From positions 129,827,182 to 129,891,181 of the forward strand of contig CM043967.1 of NCBI GenBank assembly GCA_014529385.2: 64,000 nucleotides of DNA, read 5' to 3'. Positions 31,516 through 41,546 of this stretch are shown here, piece by piece. The position numbers were made by a program, and so were the translations under genes. The first letter of the stretch is position 1, and every line of letters begins with the position of its first letter. Source of the DNA: Adiantum capillus-veneris. Its lineage: Eukaryota > Streptophyta > Polypodiopsida > Polypodiales > Pteridaceae. The notes under the pieces were generated by a model. The model saw nothing but the letters and a program-made list of their open reading frames with translations, did no database searches and was not told the DNA's origin.

Positions 31516-32119
31516 CGAGAGCCCTAAGTAGGTGACCTTAGACTAATCCTATGAGGTGAGTCGTATAAACTACTTTGTATACTTTAGTTAGAAAAGATCT
31601 AGGAGTGGTGGACTCCGAAGATCTCGAGAGATACTAGGAAGTGGGGTATTCCTGGGTCTTCCGTGTTGATAGTATTTTTAGATTAGCTTAGATTTGTTTG
31701 TTGTTTTGTTGGTGTTGAGTAGTTGTTGATAGAAGAAGAATTTGCTAGTCCGTGAATGGCAGTGGATCTCTTTAAAATCACAATTACCAAACCCATTTTA
31801 TGATTAGGAATAGCTTAGGTAGGACTTCATTTGATCCTGATTTAGAGCTAGTAATCACTGGAGTATTTGCTTGATATGGTTGATTGCATGTTAGATCACT
31901 AAACCGTCGAGTTAGTAGTGAAACTTGCAATAAACAAAAGTCAGAGAAATTTTCTGTGTATCTGGGAGTTGCTGGGCACTAGAGAAAGCTTTAGGAAGGA
32001 TTCTGTGCCAAGCTTTAGAGCCGATCTTTGAAGGAAGTGTCTCTGATACTTCTTCGGAGAGATCTTACGAGATTTTCACCAAACACGTGGAACACCTGAA
32101 CCTGAACAACAGAGAAAAT
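31516..32119 (+). promoter_or_regulatory. A2 untranslated leader
   Basis: About 600 bp without a long ORF between PBS and gag. It includes GGTGAGTCG near 31556-31564, a possible 5' splice donor that could pair with the acceptor before the downstream ORF. No other signal is recognised. Confidence 0.4.
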
Positions 32120-35100
32120 ATGGCAGCAGGATCATCAAACCCTTCCGCCACAATGAAGCTATTGTTCATAAAATATCAGTACGACAATGAGCAAGGTGCC
32201 AAGATCTACAAAGATGGAATGGACCGCTATTGTGTAAAGATAGAGGAGAGACCTAGTGAGTTCAAGGACTTAGTGCCTGTGAGCTATAGCGGAGATAGAT
32301 ATCTAGATGACGAGGGTACCATGTACTTGGTAGTCCTAAACCCTAACATTGTGGACAAGGGGGGATTGATGGGCACCAAAGCCAAAGTAGATGAAGAACT
32401 TGAGGAGAAAGCACCAATAATGAACTTCCCTGATGCGAGGTTAAGAAGAGAGAATGAAACTACAAGGATCAACACTGATAACATCTATGTGGGGCTATAT
32501 AAATATAATAATGGGGAGCAAGATCTCTATTATAGATGTGAAGAACCCTACACCGGAGAGTTGACAGACCAAAAAAGACTTTATGTCTTTACCTACACAG
32601 AGGGATCGGAAGTGAAAATTGCTGCTTACGACAAGTATGGGAGGCAATACTCAACAATGGGCAAGAAAGAATTAGAAGGATATACATACTTTGGGGGACC
32701 ACTACATCAATATTATGTTACTTCTAGCTCACAAAGACCAGCACCAACAAATGGAGGGCAAAACCCAATGACGACAGGAGGACAAAGAACTCAGGCTGCT
32801 GACTCTTTCAGTCAACCTCAGTACTCGAAGCCTGGACCAATGGGATCATTACATTCCAGAGAGTCAATGGATACGAATCGAGGTAGTGCAGTTCCAATCC
32901 ACACATATACCACTCCAGGTCCAAGGTTCGAAGCGGAACCATCACATTTACCTCCTAGAAGTAGATTCAGGGCTAAAGAAAGGGTAACCCATGAAGTCCA
33001 TGATGCTAGAGAAAGCTTTAGCCGGGACACAGGAGCAATGAGATTGGTAGCAGACCATAGACGTATGAGACCATCTCAAGTAGCGAAGTGTATGCCAAAG
33101 AAGTATGGTGGTTCGGGAGATCCGTATGCATATGTGTCACTCTTTAAGCAAGTCTTAAGAGCTGAGCAGATAACACATTTCCATACACAATACGAGGGAT
33201 TTGGTCTTACTCTAGAAGGTACGGCATTGACATGGTTTCAACCACTGAACATAGGGAGATTCCATGACATTGACCATTTGCTAAGAGAGTTTGCTGAGGA
33301 ATTCTCAAAACGAGGGATTAAGCACAATACGGTCTCACAAATATATGCTTTTAAACAGAGAGAACACGAAAAAGTGAAGGAAGCTTCACTTCGCTTCAAA
33401 CAATACATTGAGAGATGTCCAGTACGTGAACGACCACAAGATGACAGACTATCTGTTCTCTTTATTGAGGGACTGAGAAACGACACTCTCAAGAAGGACT
33501 TGCACTTGAAAGCTTGTACAAGTTTCGAGCAAGTAACGAGAGAGGCATTGTGCTTAGTGGATAACTGTACGGTTTATGGAGAGGTGTCAGCGGATAAAGA
33601 TTTTGCATCCAGTAGCTCTTCCTCCGTAGCGAGCGAGACTACTACTAAAAAGAATGTTCAAACAACAACCATGCCAAATGTAGAGCAAATGATAGAAGAT
33701 GCTCTAAAAAGGATGGCACCATACCAAAAACCATTGCCAAAAACACTGACATGGTGTGCTATTGAACAAAAATGGACAAACCATCCAACAGAGGAGTGCT
33801 ATTACAACAAAGGGTATGTAAGGGAGCGTCAGTATGCACCTCCTGCTGAATTAGCACCACCTCAAGTACATCCAGTACCTCGATACCCAACGGGAAATGT
33901 GCTAGGACCTATGGGGATAGAAAGACCGCAACCGGTATTGGGACAACAACTGCCTTTACCAGGAGCAAGACCAGTGGGCATTAGATATGCACCAACCTTA
34001 GAGAATCAGGAAGAACAAGCCTTAGTGCCTGTTCAAGCCTATTATGAAGAATCTGGTGCACACATGTCTCCAACTGTGTATTACCCACCAGAAGAACCCA
34101 AACAACCAGAAGCATGGGGCATGATTGGGAATGCTGGAATACCAACAATTACAAGTGCTTCTGATGAAGAGAGATACAATTTGGACGCAAGAACATTGAT
34201 GTTCATAGCTCATGGAGGGTTAACAGGACAAAGACCATCCTATCCACAAAGGACGAATCAAATGGGACCAAGACTAGCATTAGGACCCTGTTACAAGTGT
34301 GGAGGTGAACATCTGATGAATGTTTGTCCACATACGGAAATCATTAGAATTAACGCTTATTGCACTGAGTGTGGGGTTACTCACTTCATTGAGGATTGTT
34401 CAAAGAATCCAAACAAAGTGCAAAAGACGACATTGAATATGCTAGAAACTATTCCTACCAGCAGTGGGTCTGAAAATGAAACTTTGATACCAACGCAAGT
34501 TGTTACTAGAGCTCAAGCTAAGAAAACCACTAGAGAACCTAAGAATGGAAAGTTAGCGACTAAAATGGTTAGTCAAGGACCGCGGAGTCAGAAAAACACA
34601 TGGAAAGCTAGAAAAGCACGCATGAAGTTGAGAAAAGAACGTGAAGACGCTATTCTAGCTGAGGAACTAAAGCGAACTAAAGATAGATTAGAAAAACATG
34701 AGAGTCAAAACGGGAAACGAGAGATGAGCCCGGAAAGAACGAAACAAAAGAGTATCAAAGAAACAACGAGCTTAAGCTCAGGGGGATCAGTGCTAGTCGA
34801 CAAAGTACACGAACCATTGGACGCACTGATGAGAGCTTACGAAGCTAGGTTAAAGAACAACCAAACACAAGAACAGAGGTGGATGACATACCCAAACGCG
34901 GAATTGGAAAAGCAGAGACTTGAAATGTGCCAGAGAATGATCGAGACTGCACAAGCCTTATTAGAACCACCAAAAGAAACAATGAATTGTGGAACGGAAA
35001 ACCCAATTCAGCAAGAGACTATCGTTTCACGGGTAGCTGAAAAGACTCCTAGTGCACAAAAGCCTGAAAATACACACAAGGATGACCGCATAGTATTGAA

Positions 35101-36262
35101 CACAACCGATCAGGAGATAGAGAGTTTTCATCCAGTCATACAGAGGATTTACGGAAAAGATGAGGATTACAATGAATTTTGGAAACAAGTGAGAGAGGCA
35201 AACTTTGCAAACGAGCTAAGTTGCCAAGCTAATCAAACAAATTGGGAAAAGGACATCAGGAATCCTTCCATAGTGGAATTTGAGGCAGGATCTCAAGTGG
35301 ACTTGGATCTGCAATCTTACTGGGGAGATGGGGGCTCTGTTAGAACAATGGAGAGCAAACCTCACTCACTGAATACCTTACCTTCATACTTAGGAGAGTA
35401 TGAAGCAAAATTCGAGACTAGAGCACTTCCCTCACGAAGAATCTTATCAGAAAAAGTCATGGACTCGCAAGGATTGATAGAGATCTTGTCAACACCAGTG
35501 ACATGCACTATCACTCTAGCTGAGCTTTTGAGGCTAAGACCACATATGTGGACCACTGTAGGAAAATGCTTGGAGAAATTTGGGATAAAAGACCCAACAT
35601 CGAGACTGAAAGAGGGTATACAAGAGCTGAGTAAACCACAAAAGAACGCTAAGCCTGTACCCTTAAACAAGGTCGGAGAGTATTGCGAAGGTGAAGAGGG
35701 GAATACAACCTTACCAGTTGAATTCCAAGGCGTGAACACGATGGCAATACTAGACAGCGGAGCTGGGGTAGCCATTGCTACAAAAGAAATTTGGAAAAAA
35801 TGGGGGAAACCAGCAATAAGGAAGACTAGGTTGAAACTCCAATTAGCAGATGGACACATGGAGAAACCTATGGGGTTATTAGAAAAAGTCGTAGTGACTT
35901 CTTGCGGCATTGAATACGAACATACTTTTGCTATTGTCGATTTTGGTAAGGAGAATAACTATGATATCATATTGGGAAGACCATTCATGAGACAGTTGAA
36001 AATGGTCCAAGATTGGGGCTACGATCACCTATACCTGAGAAATATGGAAACCACTACACGTGTGAACTTGAAAGACCATAGCTACAAAGATGTGAACCGA
36101 ACACCGGTAGAGGAGTTTGATTCAGCTACTTTGGCGGGATCCGAATTTCCAGCTTGGTTAGGTAAGCCCAAGGAGTTATGGATGTTTGGAGCTTCGAAAT
36201 GTGGAAGTCTGAAACGAGAAGAATGTGTTTTAGAAAGGGCTATCGAAGCGAAACTTATATAG
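32120..36262 (+). CDS. Family A Gag-protease polyprotein (about 1,380 aa)
   Basis: The ATG at 32120 (MAAGSSNPSATMK) is the first ATG in a frame open from 32087. Order: a novel about 200-residue N-terminal domain rich in aromatic and charged residues (YKYNNGEQDLYYRCEEPYTG), a Pro/Gln linker, a capsid domain from about residue 316 (KYGGSGDPYAYVSLFKQVL, GTALTWFQPL), and CCHC knuckles CYKCGGEHLMNVC (about 724) and CTECGVTHFIEDC (about 748). A Lys/Glu-rich coiled linker and a retropepsin with ILDSGAGVAIATKE (DSG at about 1212) and IILGRPFMRQLKMVQDW follow. It overlaps pol by 85 bases in a different frame. Family B keeps gag-pro and most of pol in one frame, so the shift here is probably an indel, not programmed. 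Capsid and nucleocapsid package the RNA; the protease cleaves the polyprotein. Confidence 0.92.
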   Translation: MAAGSSNPSATMKLLFIKYQYDNEQGAKIYKDGMDRYCVKIEERPSEFKDLVPVSYSGDRYLDDEGTMYLVVLNPNIVDKGGLMGTKAKVDEELEEKAPIMNFPDARLRRENETTRINTDNIYVGLYKYNNGEQDLYYRCEEPYTGELTDQKRLYVFTYTEGSEVKIAAYDKYGRQYSTMGKKELEGYTYFGGPLHQYYVTSSSQRPAPTNGGQNPMTTGGQRTQAADSFSQPQYSKPGPMGSLHSRESMDTNRGSAVPIHTYTTPGPRFEAEPSHLPPRSRFRAKERVTHEVHDARESFSRDTGAMRLVADHRRMRPSQVAKCMPKKYGGSGDPYAYVSLFKQVLRAEQITHFHTQYEGFGLTLEGTALTWFQPLNIGRFHDIDHLLREFAEEFSKRGIKHNTVSQIYAFKQREHEKVKEASLRFKQYIERCPVRERPQDDRLSVLFIEGLRNDTLKKDLHLKACTSFEQVTREALCLVDNCTVYGEVSADKDFASSSSSSVASETTTKKNVQTTTMPNVEQMIEDALKRMAPYQKPLPKTLTWCAIEQKWTNHPTEECYYNKGYVRERQYAPPAELAPPQVHPVPRYPTGNVLGPMGIERPQPVLGQQLPLPGARPVGIRYAPTLENQEEQALVPVQAYYEESGAHMSPTVYYPPEEPKQPEAWGMIGNAGIPTITSASDEERYNLDARTLMFIAHGGLTGQRPSYPQRTNQMGPRLALGPCYKCGGEHLMNVCPHTEIIRINAYCTECGVTHFIEDCSKNPNKVQKTTLNMLETIPTSSGSENETLIPTQVVTRAQAKKTTREPKNGKLATKMVSQGPRSQKNTWKARKARMKLRKEREDAILAEELKRTKDRLEKHESQNGKREMSPERTKQKSIKETTSLSSGGSVLVDKVHEPLDALMRAYEARLKNNQTQEQRWMTYPNAELEKQRLEMCQRMIETAQALLEPPKETMNCGTENPIQQETIVSRVAEKTPSAQKPENTHKDDRIVLNTTDQEIESFHPVIQRIYGKDEDYNEFWKQVREANFANELSCQANQTNWEKDIRNPSIVEFEAGSQVDLDLQSYWGDGGSVRTMESKPHSLNTLPSYLGEYEAKFETRALPSRRILSEKVMDSQGLIEILSTPVTCTITLAELLRLRPHMWTTVGKCLEKFGIKDPTSRLKEGIQELSKPQKNAKPVPLNKVGEYCEGEEGNTTLPVEFQGVNTMAILDSGAGVAIATKEIWKKWGKPAIRKTRLKLQLADGHMEKPMGLLEKVVVTSCGIEYEHTFAIVDFGKENNYDIILGRPFMRQLKMVQDWGYDHLYLRNMETTTRVNLKDHSYKDVNRTPVEEFDSATLAGSEFPAWLGKPKELWMFGASKCGSLKREECVLERAIEAKLI

Positions 36263-39200
36263 GAGAACGCTTTCCAGAGGATACGCTTGAACCATTAGAA
36301 TGGACACACATTCTAGCAACCCTAGATGTTTGTGCAATTCCGGATGGTCCCACAACGAAATTTTGCGACAAGGACGGGTACGACGTGGTTCCGTACTTCA
36401 TGTTGAGAACTGTACTCGAAAAAGAAACTGAAAAGAACGATACACTGGAAAAGGAAGATGAAGAGGAGGTGTTTCACGACATTCCCGATCATCCTGAGTG
36501 GGGAAATGAAGCAGACAACGAGTCAACGGACAATTCAAGCGGAAACGAAGAAACTATAACGGATGTCCGATTTTATGATTTTCCGAACCAAACTAAACAA
36601 CGCCAGAAACGCTATAGAGCAAAGAGAAAAACAAAGGGGGTTAGAACCCATTCGATGCCTAGAATAAGAGGAAAAAATCAATTCCTAATGCTAGTAAGGG
36701 CGGAAGATTGTGTTAAGGACAAGATTTCTGGAAGAATGAGAGGCAATGATCAAAAGAGCTTACGAAAAGACAAAAGAGGCTCAAGAAATCAAGTTCAAAG
36801 GAATGGAACGAAAACAGAAACAGAAAAATCAGAAAAGAACAAGCGCAACAGAGAACACACGGAGTCCAAGTTAGAACGTAGAAACAAGTACAGAGAGCTC
36901 AAGAAAACTCTGAAAGAAGTTTGGACAACAGAATTTGAGAGTGGAGAGGACAAAAACGCCAAAATCAAGGAAAACATGGATGTTCCCTCTCACTATAGGA
37001 AATTCACAATAGAGAATAGGAAGGTGGTATTAACCCAACCTATTCGAGAGAGAAGGGAGAACGAATCTTATGACGGACCGGAGGATGCAAAAAAAGTTGA
37101 TTTAGCAGCTCCAGGGGAGACACCTAGACCGGTGTACATAGCCACGGATTTGTATCCAGGCGAGGAAGAGAGACTTTTGAGTCTTCTCAGAGAGTATAGG
37201 GATGTGTTTGCATGGTCTTATAAGGACTTAAAGGGAGTTGACCCATCGATATGCCAACACACAATCCCACTGAAACAAGACGCAAAGCCTAGCAGACAGA
37301 GACCATACACATATAATGATACGTTTGCTAAGCGAATCAAAGAAGAGATAGATAAGCTAATGGAAGCTGAATTCATATACGAGATTGAACACACCGATTG
37401 GGTATCTCCAATTGTGGTAGTACCCAAGAAGAACGGAAAACTCCGAGTGTGTGTCAACTTAAAGAAAGTGAATGCTGCAACAATCAGGGACAATTATCCC
37501 TTGCCGATAACTGATCATGTTCTAGAGCGTGTATCAGGGAAAACAGCATACTCCTTTCTTGATGTTTTTTCAGGATATAACCAGCTAGCCATTTCACTGG
37601 AAGATCAACATAAAACAGCTTTTGCAACGGAGTGGGGAATTTATGCTTATCGGGTTATGCCTTTTGGTCTAACCAATGCTCCCGCAACCTTCCTGAGGCT
37701 GATGACGCATGATTTCAAAGAATACTTAAGGTTGTTTCTAGAAATATACATGGATGACTTATGTGTACATTCTCTTCTGAGAGATGAGCATCTAGAACAC
37801 CCAAGAAAAGTATTTGAGAAATGTAGGACATATCGCATTTGTCTCAATCCTGAGAAATGTGTGTTTATGGTCCGACAGGGCAGAATTCTGGGACATATTG
37901 TCTCACAAAACGGAATATCCACGGATTTAGAGAAGATAAAAGTTATAGTGGATATGCCTAGACCAACCAATGCGAAACAAGTGCAGAGCTTTATGGGACA
38001 TTGCGGATATTATAGACGATTCATTTACATGTACGCTATAATAGGCCAACCACTTTACAGGCTAATAGTGAATTTTGAATGGACAGATGAGTGTGAGGAA
38101 TCGTTCAAGAAATTGAAAGAGGCACTCATTACTGCTCCAGTCTTGAACTCACCAGATTGGGAGAAGATATTCCATGTGCATATAGATGCTTCGGCATATG
38201 CAATAGGATGCATTCTGGCTCAGCCAGAAGAAGGAAACATGGATTTTCCTATCTGTTACGCCAGTCGACAGCTCAACAATGCAGAGAAGAATTACACCAC
38301 AACAGAGCGAGAGGGATTAGGAATGATATATGCTGTGAAGAAATTTCGGCATTATCTTCTAGCCAACAAGTTTGTGTTTTTTACGGATCACCAAGCCTTG
38401 CTCTACCTAGTGAATAAACCATGCAATACCGGGAGAATAGTGAGATGGTTCATTATCTTACTGGAATTCGACTTCACGGTAGTAGTAAAGAAAGGAAAAA
38501 CACATCTTAGAGCTGATCATCTTTCGCGATTGACGAATGGAGAAGACCCTATAGGAGTAGATGACGACATGCCAGACGCGTACTTGTTCAACATAGAAAT
38601 GATACCGAAGTGGTATCAAAATGTCGTTAACCTATTAACCTATGGAGGAGAGTTCGATAGAAGAAAATACAACCAGAAACATATTGCTATTCAGCAATCC
38701 AAGAATCTTCAATTGGTTGCAGGAAGGTTGTATCAATTGGGAAATGATCATGTTTTACGACTATGCATCAATCCTGAGGAATATAATACATATCTGTGCG
38801 AAGCACATGTTCAGGAATGTGCATTTCATTGTTCAAGAAGGAACACATATAGAAATTTGTTACAATTGGGAGTCTATTGGCCAGGAATGAAAGAAAGCGT
38901 ACATGAATATGTCACTGTATGTATTGTATGTTCATCAAAACCGCCAGCAGAGTATTCGACATTATATCAGATAACGAACGCTCCAGAATGGAGTCAGTAT
39001 ATTGTTGAATATCTCACAAATAGAACTTTCCCAGAAGGAACGTCAAAAGCTCGTCAGAAATCTGTAGAGACAGAAGCTAGAGATTACGCTTTAATAGGAG
39101 ATCAACTCTATAAGAGATGTAAAGACAACCAGCTTAGGATTTGCGCATCAGAGTCTGAGTATGTGATAATCCTAGAGCAAGCTCATGGAGGAGTAGGTGG

Positions 39201-39945
39201 AGGCCATTTCTCAGGTGATAAGACAACAAAACTTGTCTTAGCCGCAGGAATATGGTGGCCAACATTACATATGGACGCTGAGGAATACGTTAAACGGTGC
39301 GATGACTGTCAGCGGACCAAAGTACCACTTAAAAGAGATGATATGCCGCTTAGACCAATGATGGGGGCAAGAGCTTTTGCAAAATGGGGGATTGATTATG
39401 TCGGACCCATTTCACCTCCTGCATATAAGACTCATGCACAATACATCATTGTGGCTAAAGACTATCTAACAAAGTGGGTCGAAGCAAAGGCAACTCAAAG
39501 AGCAGATGCCAGGACCACGGCACAGTTTCTATATGAATACGTCTTTGTACGATATGGATTGCCAATAGAAATTGTGAGTGATCGAGGCACACATTTTATA
39601 AATGAAATGATAGAGATCCTTCTAGATGAATTCATGGTAATCCATAGGAAATCAGCCGCGTATCATCCACAAGCAAACGGACAAGCTGAAGCAACAAACA
39701 AAACCATATGCACGGTCCTCACGAAGATTGTATCTGAGTCGAGAATTGACTGGGACCAGAAGTTGCATTCAACATTATGGGCATATAGGGTAGCATATAA
39801 AACATCAATAGGAACGACCCCATATAACATGGTTTTTGGGCTAAATGCTATCTTACCAATAGAATTCTTGATTTCAACCTTAAGGGTGGCTAAGGATCTA
39901 GAGTGGACAGGGCACGAGCTTTCTGATAGAATAGATGACCTGTAA
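36178..39945 (+). CDS. Family A Pol: RT, RNase H, duplicated zinc module, integrase (1,255 aa)
   Basis: A charged linker (1-300) precedes RT: KLMEAEFIYEIEHTDWVSPI near 395, the YMDD active site at residue 524 (37747-37758) and LGHIVSQNGIS. RNase H follows (HIDASAYAIGCILAQ near 667, FFTDHQALLYL near 735, LRADHLSRL). Two tandem zinc-binding modules come next, 812-921 and 938-1048. Each has GRLY/DQLY, an H-x-H pair, a GVYWP or GIWWP block and a C-x2-C pair. Only one is normal in gypsy integrase. The core has D1073 (GIDYVGPI), D1135 (VSDRGTHF) and E1171 (GQAEATNK), which is D,D-35-E. The TAA at 39943-39945 replaces a Glu codon in family B, so the natural protein is longer. It copies RNA to DNA and integrates it. 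Confidence 0.95.
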   Translation: MDVWSFEMWKSETRRMCFRKGYRSETYIGERFPEDTLEPLEWTHILATLDVCAIPDGPTTKFCDKDGYDVVPYFMLRTVLEKETEKNDTLEKEDEEEVFHDIPDHPEWGNEADNESTDNSSGNEETITDVRFYDFPNQTKQRQKRYRAKRKTKGVRTHSMPRIRGKNQFLMLVRAEDCVKDKISGRMRGNDQKSLRKDKRGSRNQVQRNGTKTETEKSEKNKRNREHTESKLERRNKYRELKKTLKEVWTTEFESGEDKNAKIKENMDVPSHYRKFTIENRKVVLTQPIRERRENESYDGPEDAKKVDLAAPGETPRPVYIATDLYPGEEERLLSLLREYRDVFAWSYKDLKGVDPSICQHTIPLKQDAKPSRQRPYTYNDTFAKRIKEEIDKLMEAEFIYEIEHTDWVSPIVVVPKKNGKLRVCVNLKKVNAATIRDNYPLPITDHVLERVSGKTAYSFLDVFSGYNQLAISLEDQHKTAFATEWGIYAYRVMPFGLTNAPATFLRLMTHDFKEYLRLFLEIYMDDLCVHSLLRDEHLEHPRKVFEKCRTYRICLNPEKCVFMVRQGRILGHIVSQNGISTDLEKIKVIVDMPRPTNAKQVQSFMGHCGYYRRFIYMYAIIGQPLYRLIVNFEWTDECEESFKKLKEALITAPVLNSPDWEKIFHVHIDASAYAIGCILAQPEEGNMDFPICYASRQLNNAEKNYTTTEREGLGMIYAVKKFRHYLLANKFVFFTDHQALLYLVNKPCNTGRIVRWFIILLEFDFTVVVKKGKTHLRADHLSRLTNGEDPIGVDDDMPDAYLFNIEMIPKWYQNVVNLLTYGGEFDRRKYNQKHIAIQQSKNLQLVAGRLYQLGNDHVLRLCINPEEYNTYLCEAHVQECAFHCSRRNTYRNLLQLGVYWPGMKESVHEYVTVCIVCSSKPPAEYSTLYQITNAPEWSQYIVEYLTNRTFPEGTSKARQKSVETEARDYALIGDQLYKRCKDNQLRICASESEYVIILEQAHGGVGGGHFSGDKTTKLVLAAGIWWPTLHMDAEEYVKRCDDCQRTKVPLKRDDMPLRPMMGARAFAKWGIDYVGPISPPAYKTHAQYIIVAKDYLTKWVEAKATQRADARTTAQFLYEYVFVRYGLPIEIVSDRGTHFINEMIEILLDEFMVIHRKSAAYHPQANGQAEATNKTICTVLTKIVSESRIDWDQKLHSTLWAYRVAYKTSIGTTPYNMVFGLNAILPIEFLISTLRVAKDLEWTGHELSDRIDDL

Positions 39946-41511
39946 AAGCTAGACGAGCTTCGCCTAAAAGCAGTAGCTTCTATCTACGCTCAAAAAAGGC
40001 GACAAAAGGAATTTTTTGATAAGCATGTGCGGACTAAAGAGTTTAAGGTTGGGGACTATGTCCTAGTTTACACTCTGAAACAACATGCTAAGAAGCTTAA
40101 AAAGCGAGGGATGGGACCTCTGGTGATTAAAGATCTATCACCAAGTGGAGCCGTCAAGCTTGCTACATTAGACGGAGAAGAAATGCCCAATTGGATTAGT
40201 GGATGCAGAGTGAAAAAGTATCTTTTGCTGCTAACCCAAGACATGCTTCTCAAAATACATCAAGGAAAGCTGCGTGTCCAGAAAAAGAAAAAGATTGAGG
40301 AGGAAGCGCAAGCCGAGGCGAAGGAAAGAATGGAGAAAAGAAGACTACTGCGTCAGAAACAGCGCAATGAAGGAGCAATACGAATAAACGCAGTCAGTAT
40401 AACAGAAATGGGTAATGACAAAGAAGAACCCATCATTGAATGCAAAGTAGGAACCAACCAAATCAAAGCCAGAGCACTATTGGATTCAGGAGCTCAAGCT
40501 AACCTACTGTCACTCAGTTTGTATAGACAATTGACAAATGACACTAAACTACAAACTGCCAAGCAAGAGTTAAAGAGTTACTCTGAGAATTCAATCAAAA
40601 CTGTCGGATGCATAGTTTTACATATATAGATTAACCAATATATGTATCCTCATATGTTTTACGTGGTTGAAGACCAAGCTACACAACATCCATTATTGCT
40701 AGGACAACCATGGCAGAAACAATACAATGCAATGATTGACTGGAGTTCTAAATCAGTGCTTATCAAATACGAAGGTGAAAGTCAATCAGTTAAGTTCACC
40801 AAAGGATCAGAGACAACTCCAAAGAAAGAATCCAAGAACAAAGGTAACCAACAACCAGAGAAAAAGAAGAAGCAATAGCAACCAAAAGTTTCTATACAAC
40901 CGGATTACTCTTCGACGAGGAATTCTCAACAGTGGATAAGGAAGACAAGCAATAATATAACAGCTCAACCTTGGGAAAAAACGGAGTCAAAATTGGTATG
41001 GAGACCAAAAAAGGTTGTGCCAGAGAACACAAAGGTGGAAAACAGAGTCTTCAATACCAGACAACAGAGTGATTCCAGACAATCAAGGACAGTGACACAG
41101 ATCTGGATTCCAAAGAAGTTCATGACGGCACAAAGCTATAGCAAGCAAATTTGGATCCCAAAGATTTGTAAACAGAAACTCTCTTCAGTACAATCAACGG
41201 ACACTCCTAGGTATTTCAAGTCGAGGAAATCAACAGAAAGAACAAGGCCGGTTTGGGTCGCAAAGAGTTTGTGGCAAGCACAAGTGAAGCGGAAGCAGAT
41301 TTGGATTGTGAAAGAGAACAACAAAGTAAAGAAGAATCCATCTACTGATTCTACTACCGAAGTGCCAAAACCAACCCAAAACCCAACCACCAATCCTTCA
41401 ATCAAACAAAGAGCAGCTTTATTGGAAAGACTGTTGTATCATTGCTCTACAATTGCATTGGGAACTTATGAACAAAACAACTACAATGCTTCGCCCATAG
41501 ACACTTCATAG
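39946..41511 (+). pseudogene. Family A Pol C-terminus: integrase tail, second retropepsin, WxPK tail
   Basis: Same frame as the pol ORF, interrupted by TAA 39943, TAG 40627 and TAG 40876. First comes the integrase C-terminal domain (FKVGDYVLVYTLKQ, MGPLVIKDLSPSGAVKLATL). Then a complete retropepsin-like domain at about 40430-40760: ALLDSGAQANLLSLSLY (DSG at 40483-40491) and LLLGQPWQKQYNAMIDW (40693-40743), with normal spacing. Then a Lys/Gln-rich tail with repeated VWRPKK, QIWIPKKF, QIWIPKIC, VWVAKS and QIWIVKE motifs. The natural stop is TAG 41509-41511. Family B has the same order. A second protease after integrase is not part of the standard gypsy plan. Its role (extra cleavage, or a non-catalytic fold) is unknown. 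Confidence 0.85.
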
Positions 41512-41532
41512 TCGTCCGAGAGGACTCAGACT

Positions 41533-41546
41533 AGGAGGGGGGGAGG
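41533..41546 (+). other. Internal polypurine tract after pol in A2
   Basis: Fourteen purines (AGGAGGGGGGGAGG) lie 22 bases after the pol stop, preceded by GTCGTCCGAGAGGAC, which can form a small GAGA-loop hairpin. Family B has the same block on the other strand (purines at 56074-56085). It could be a central PPT, or the fossil 3' PPT of an ancestor that lacked the downstream module. Confidence 0.6.

Noticed and set aside
36178-36262. Programmed frameshift between gag-protease and pol in A2
   Set aside because: Family B has gag-protease and the later pol pieces in one register, and I see no convincing slippery heptamer in the overlap; an indel is simpler.
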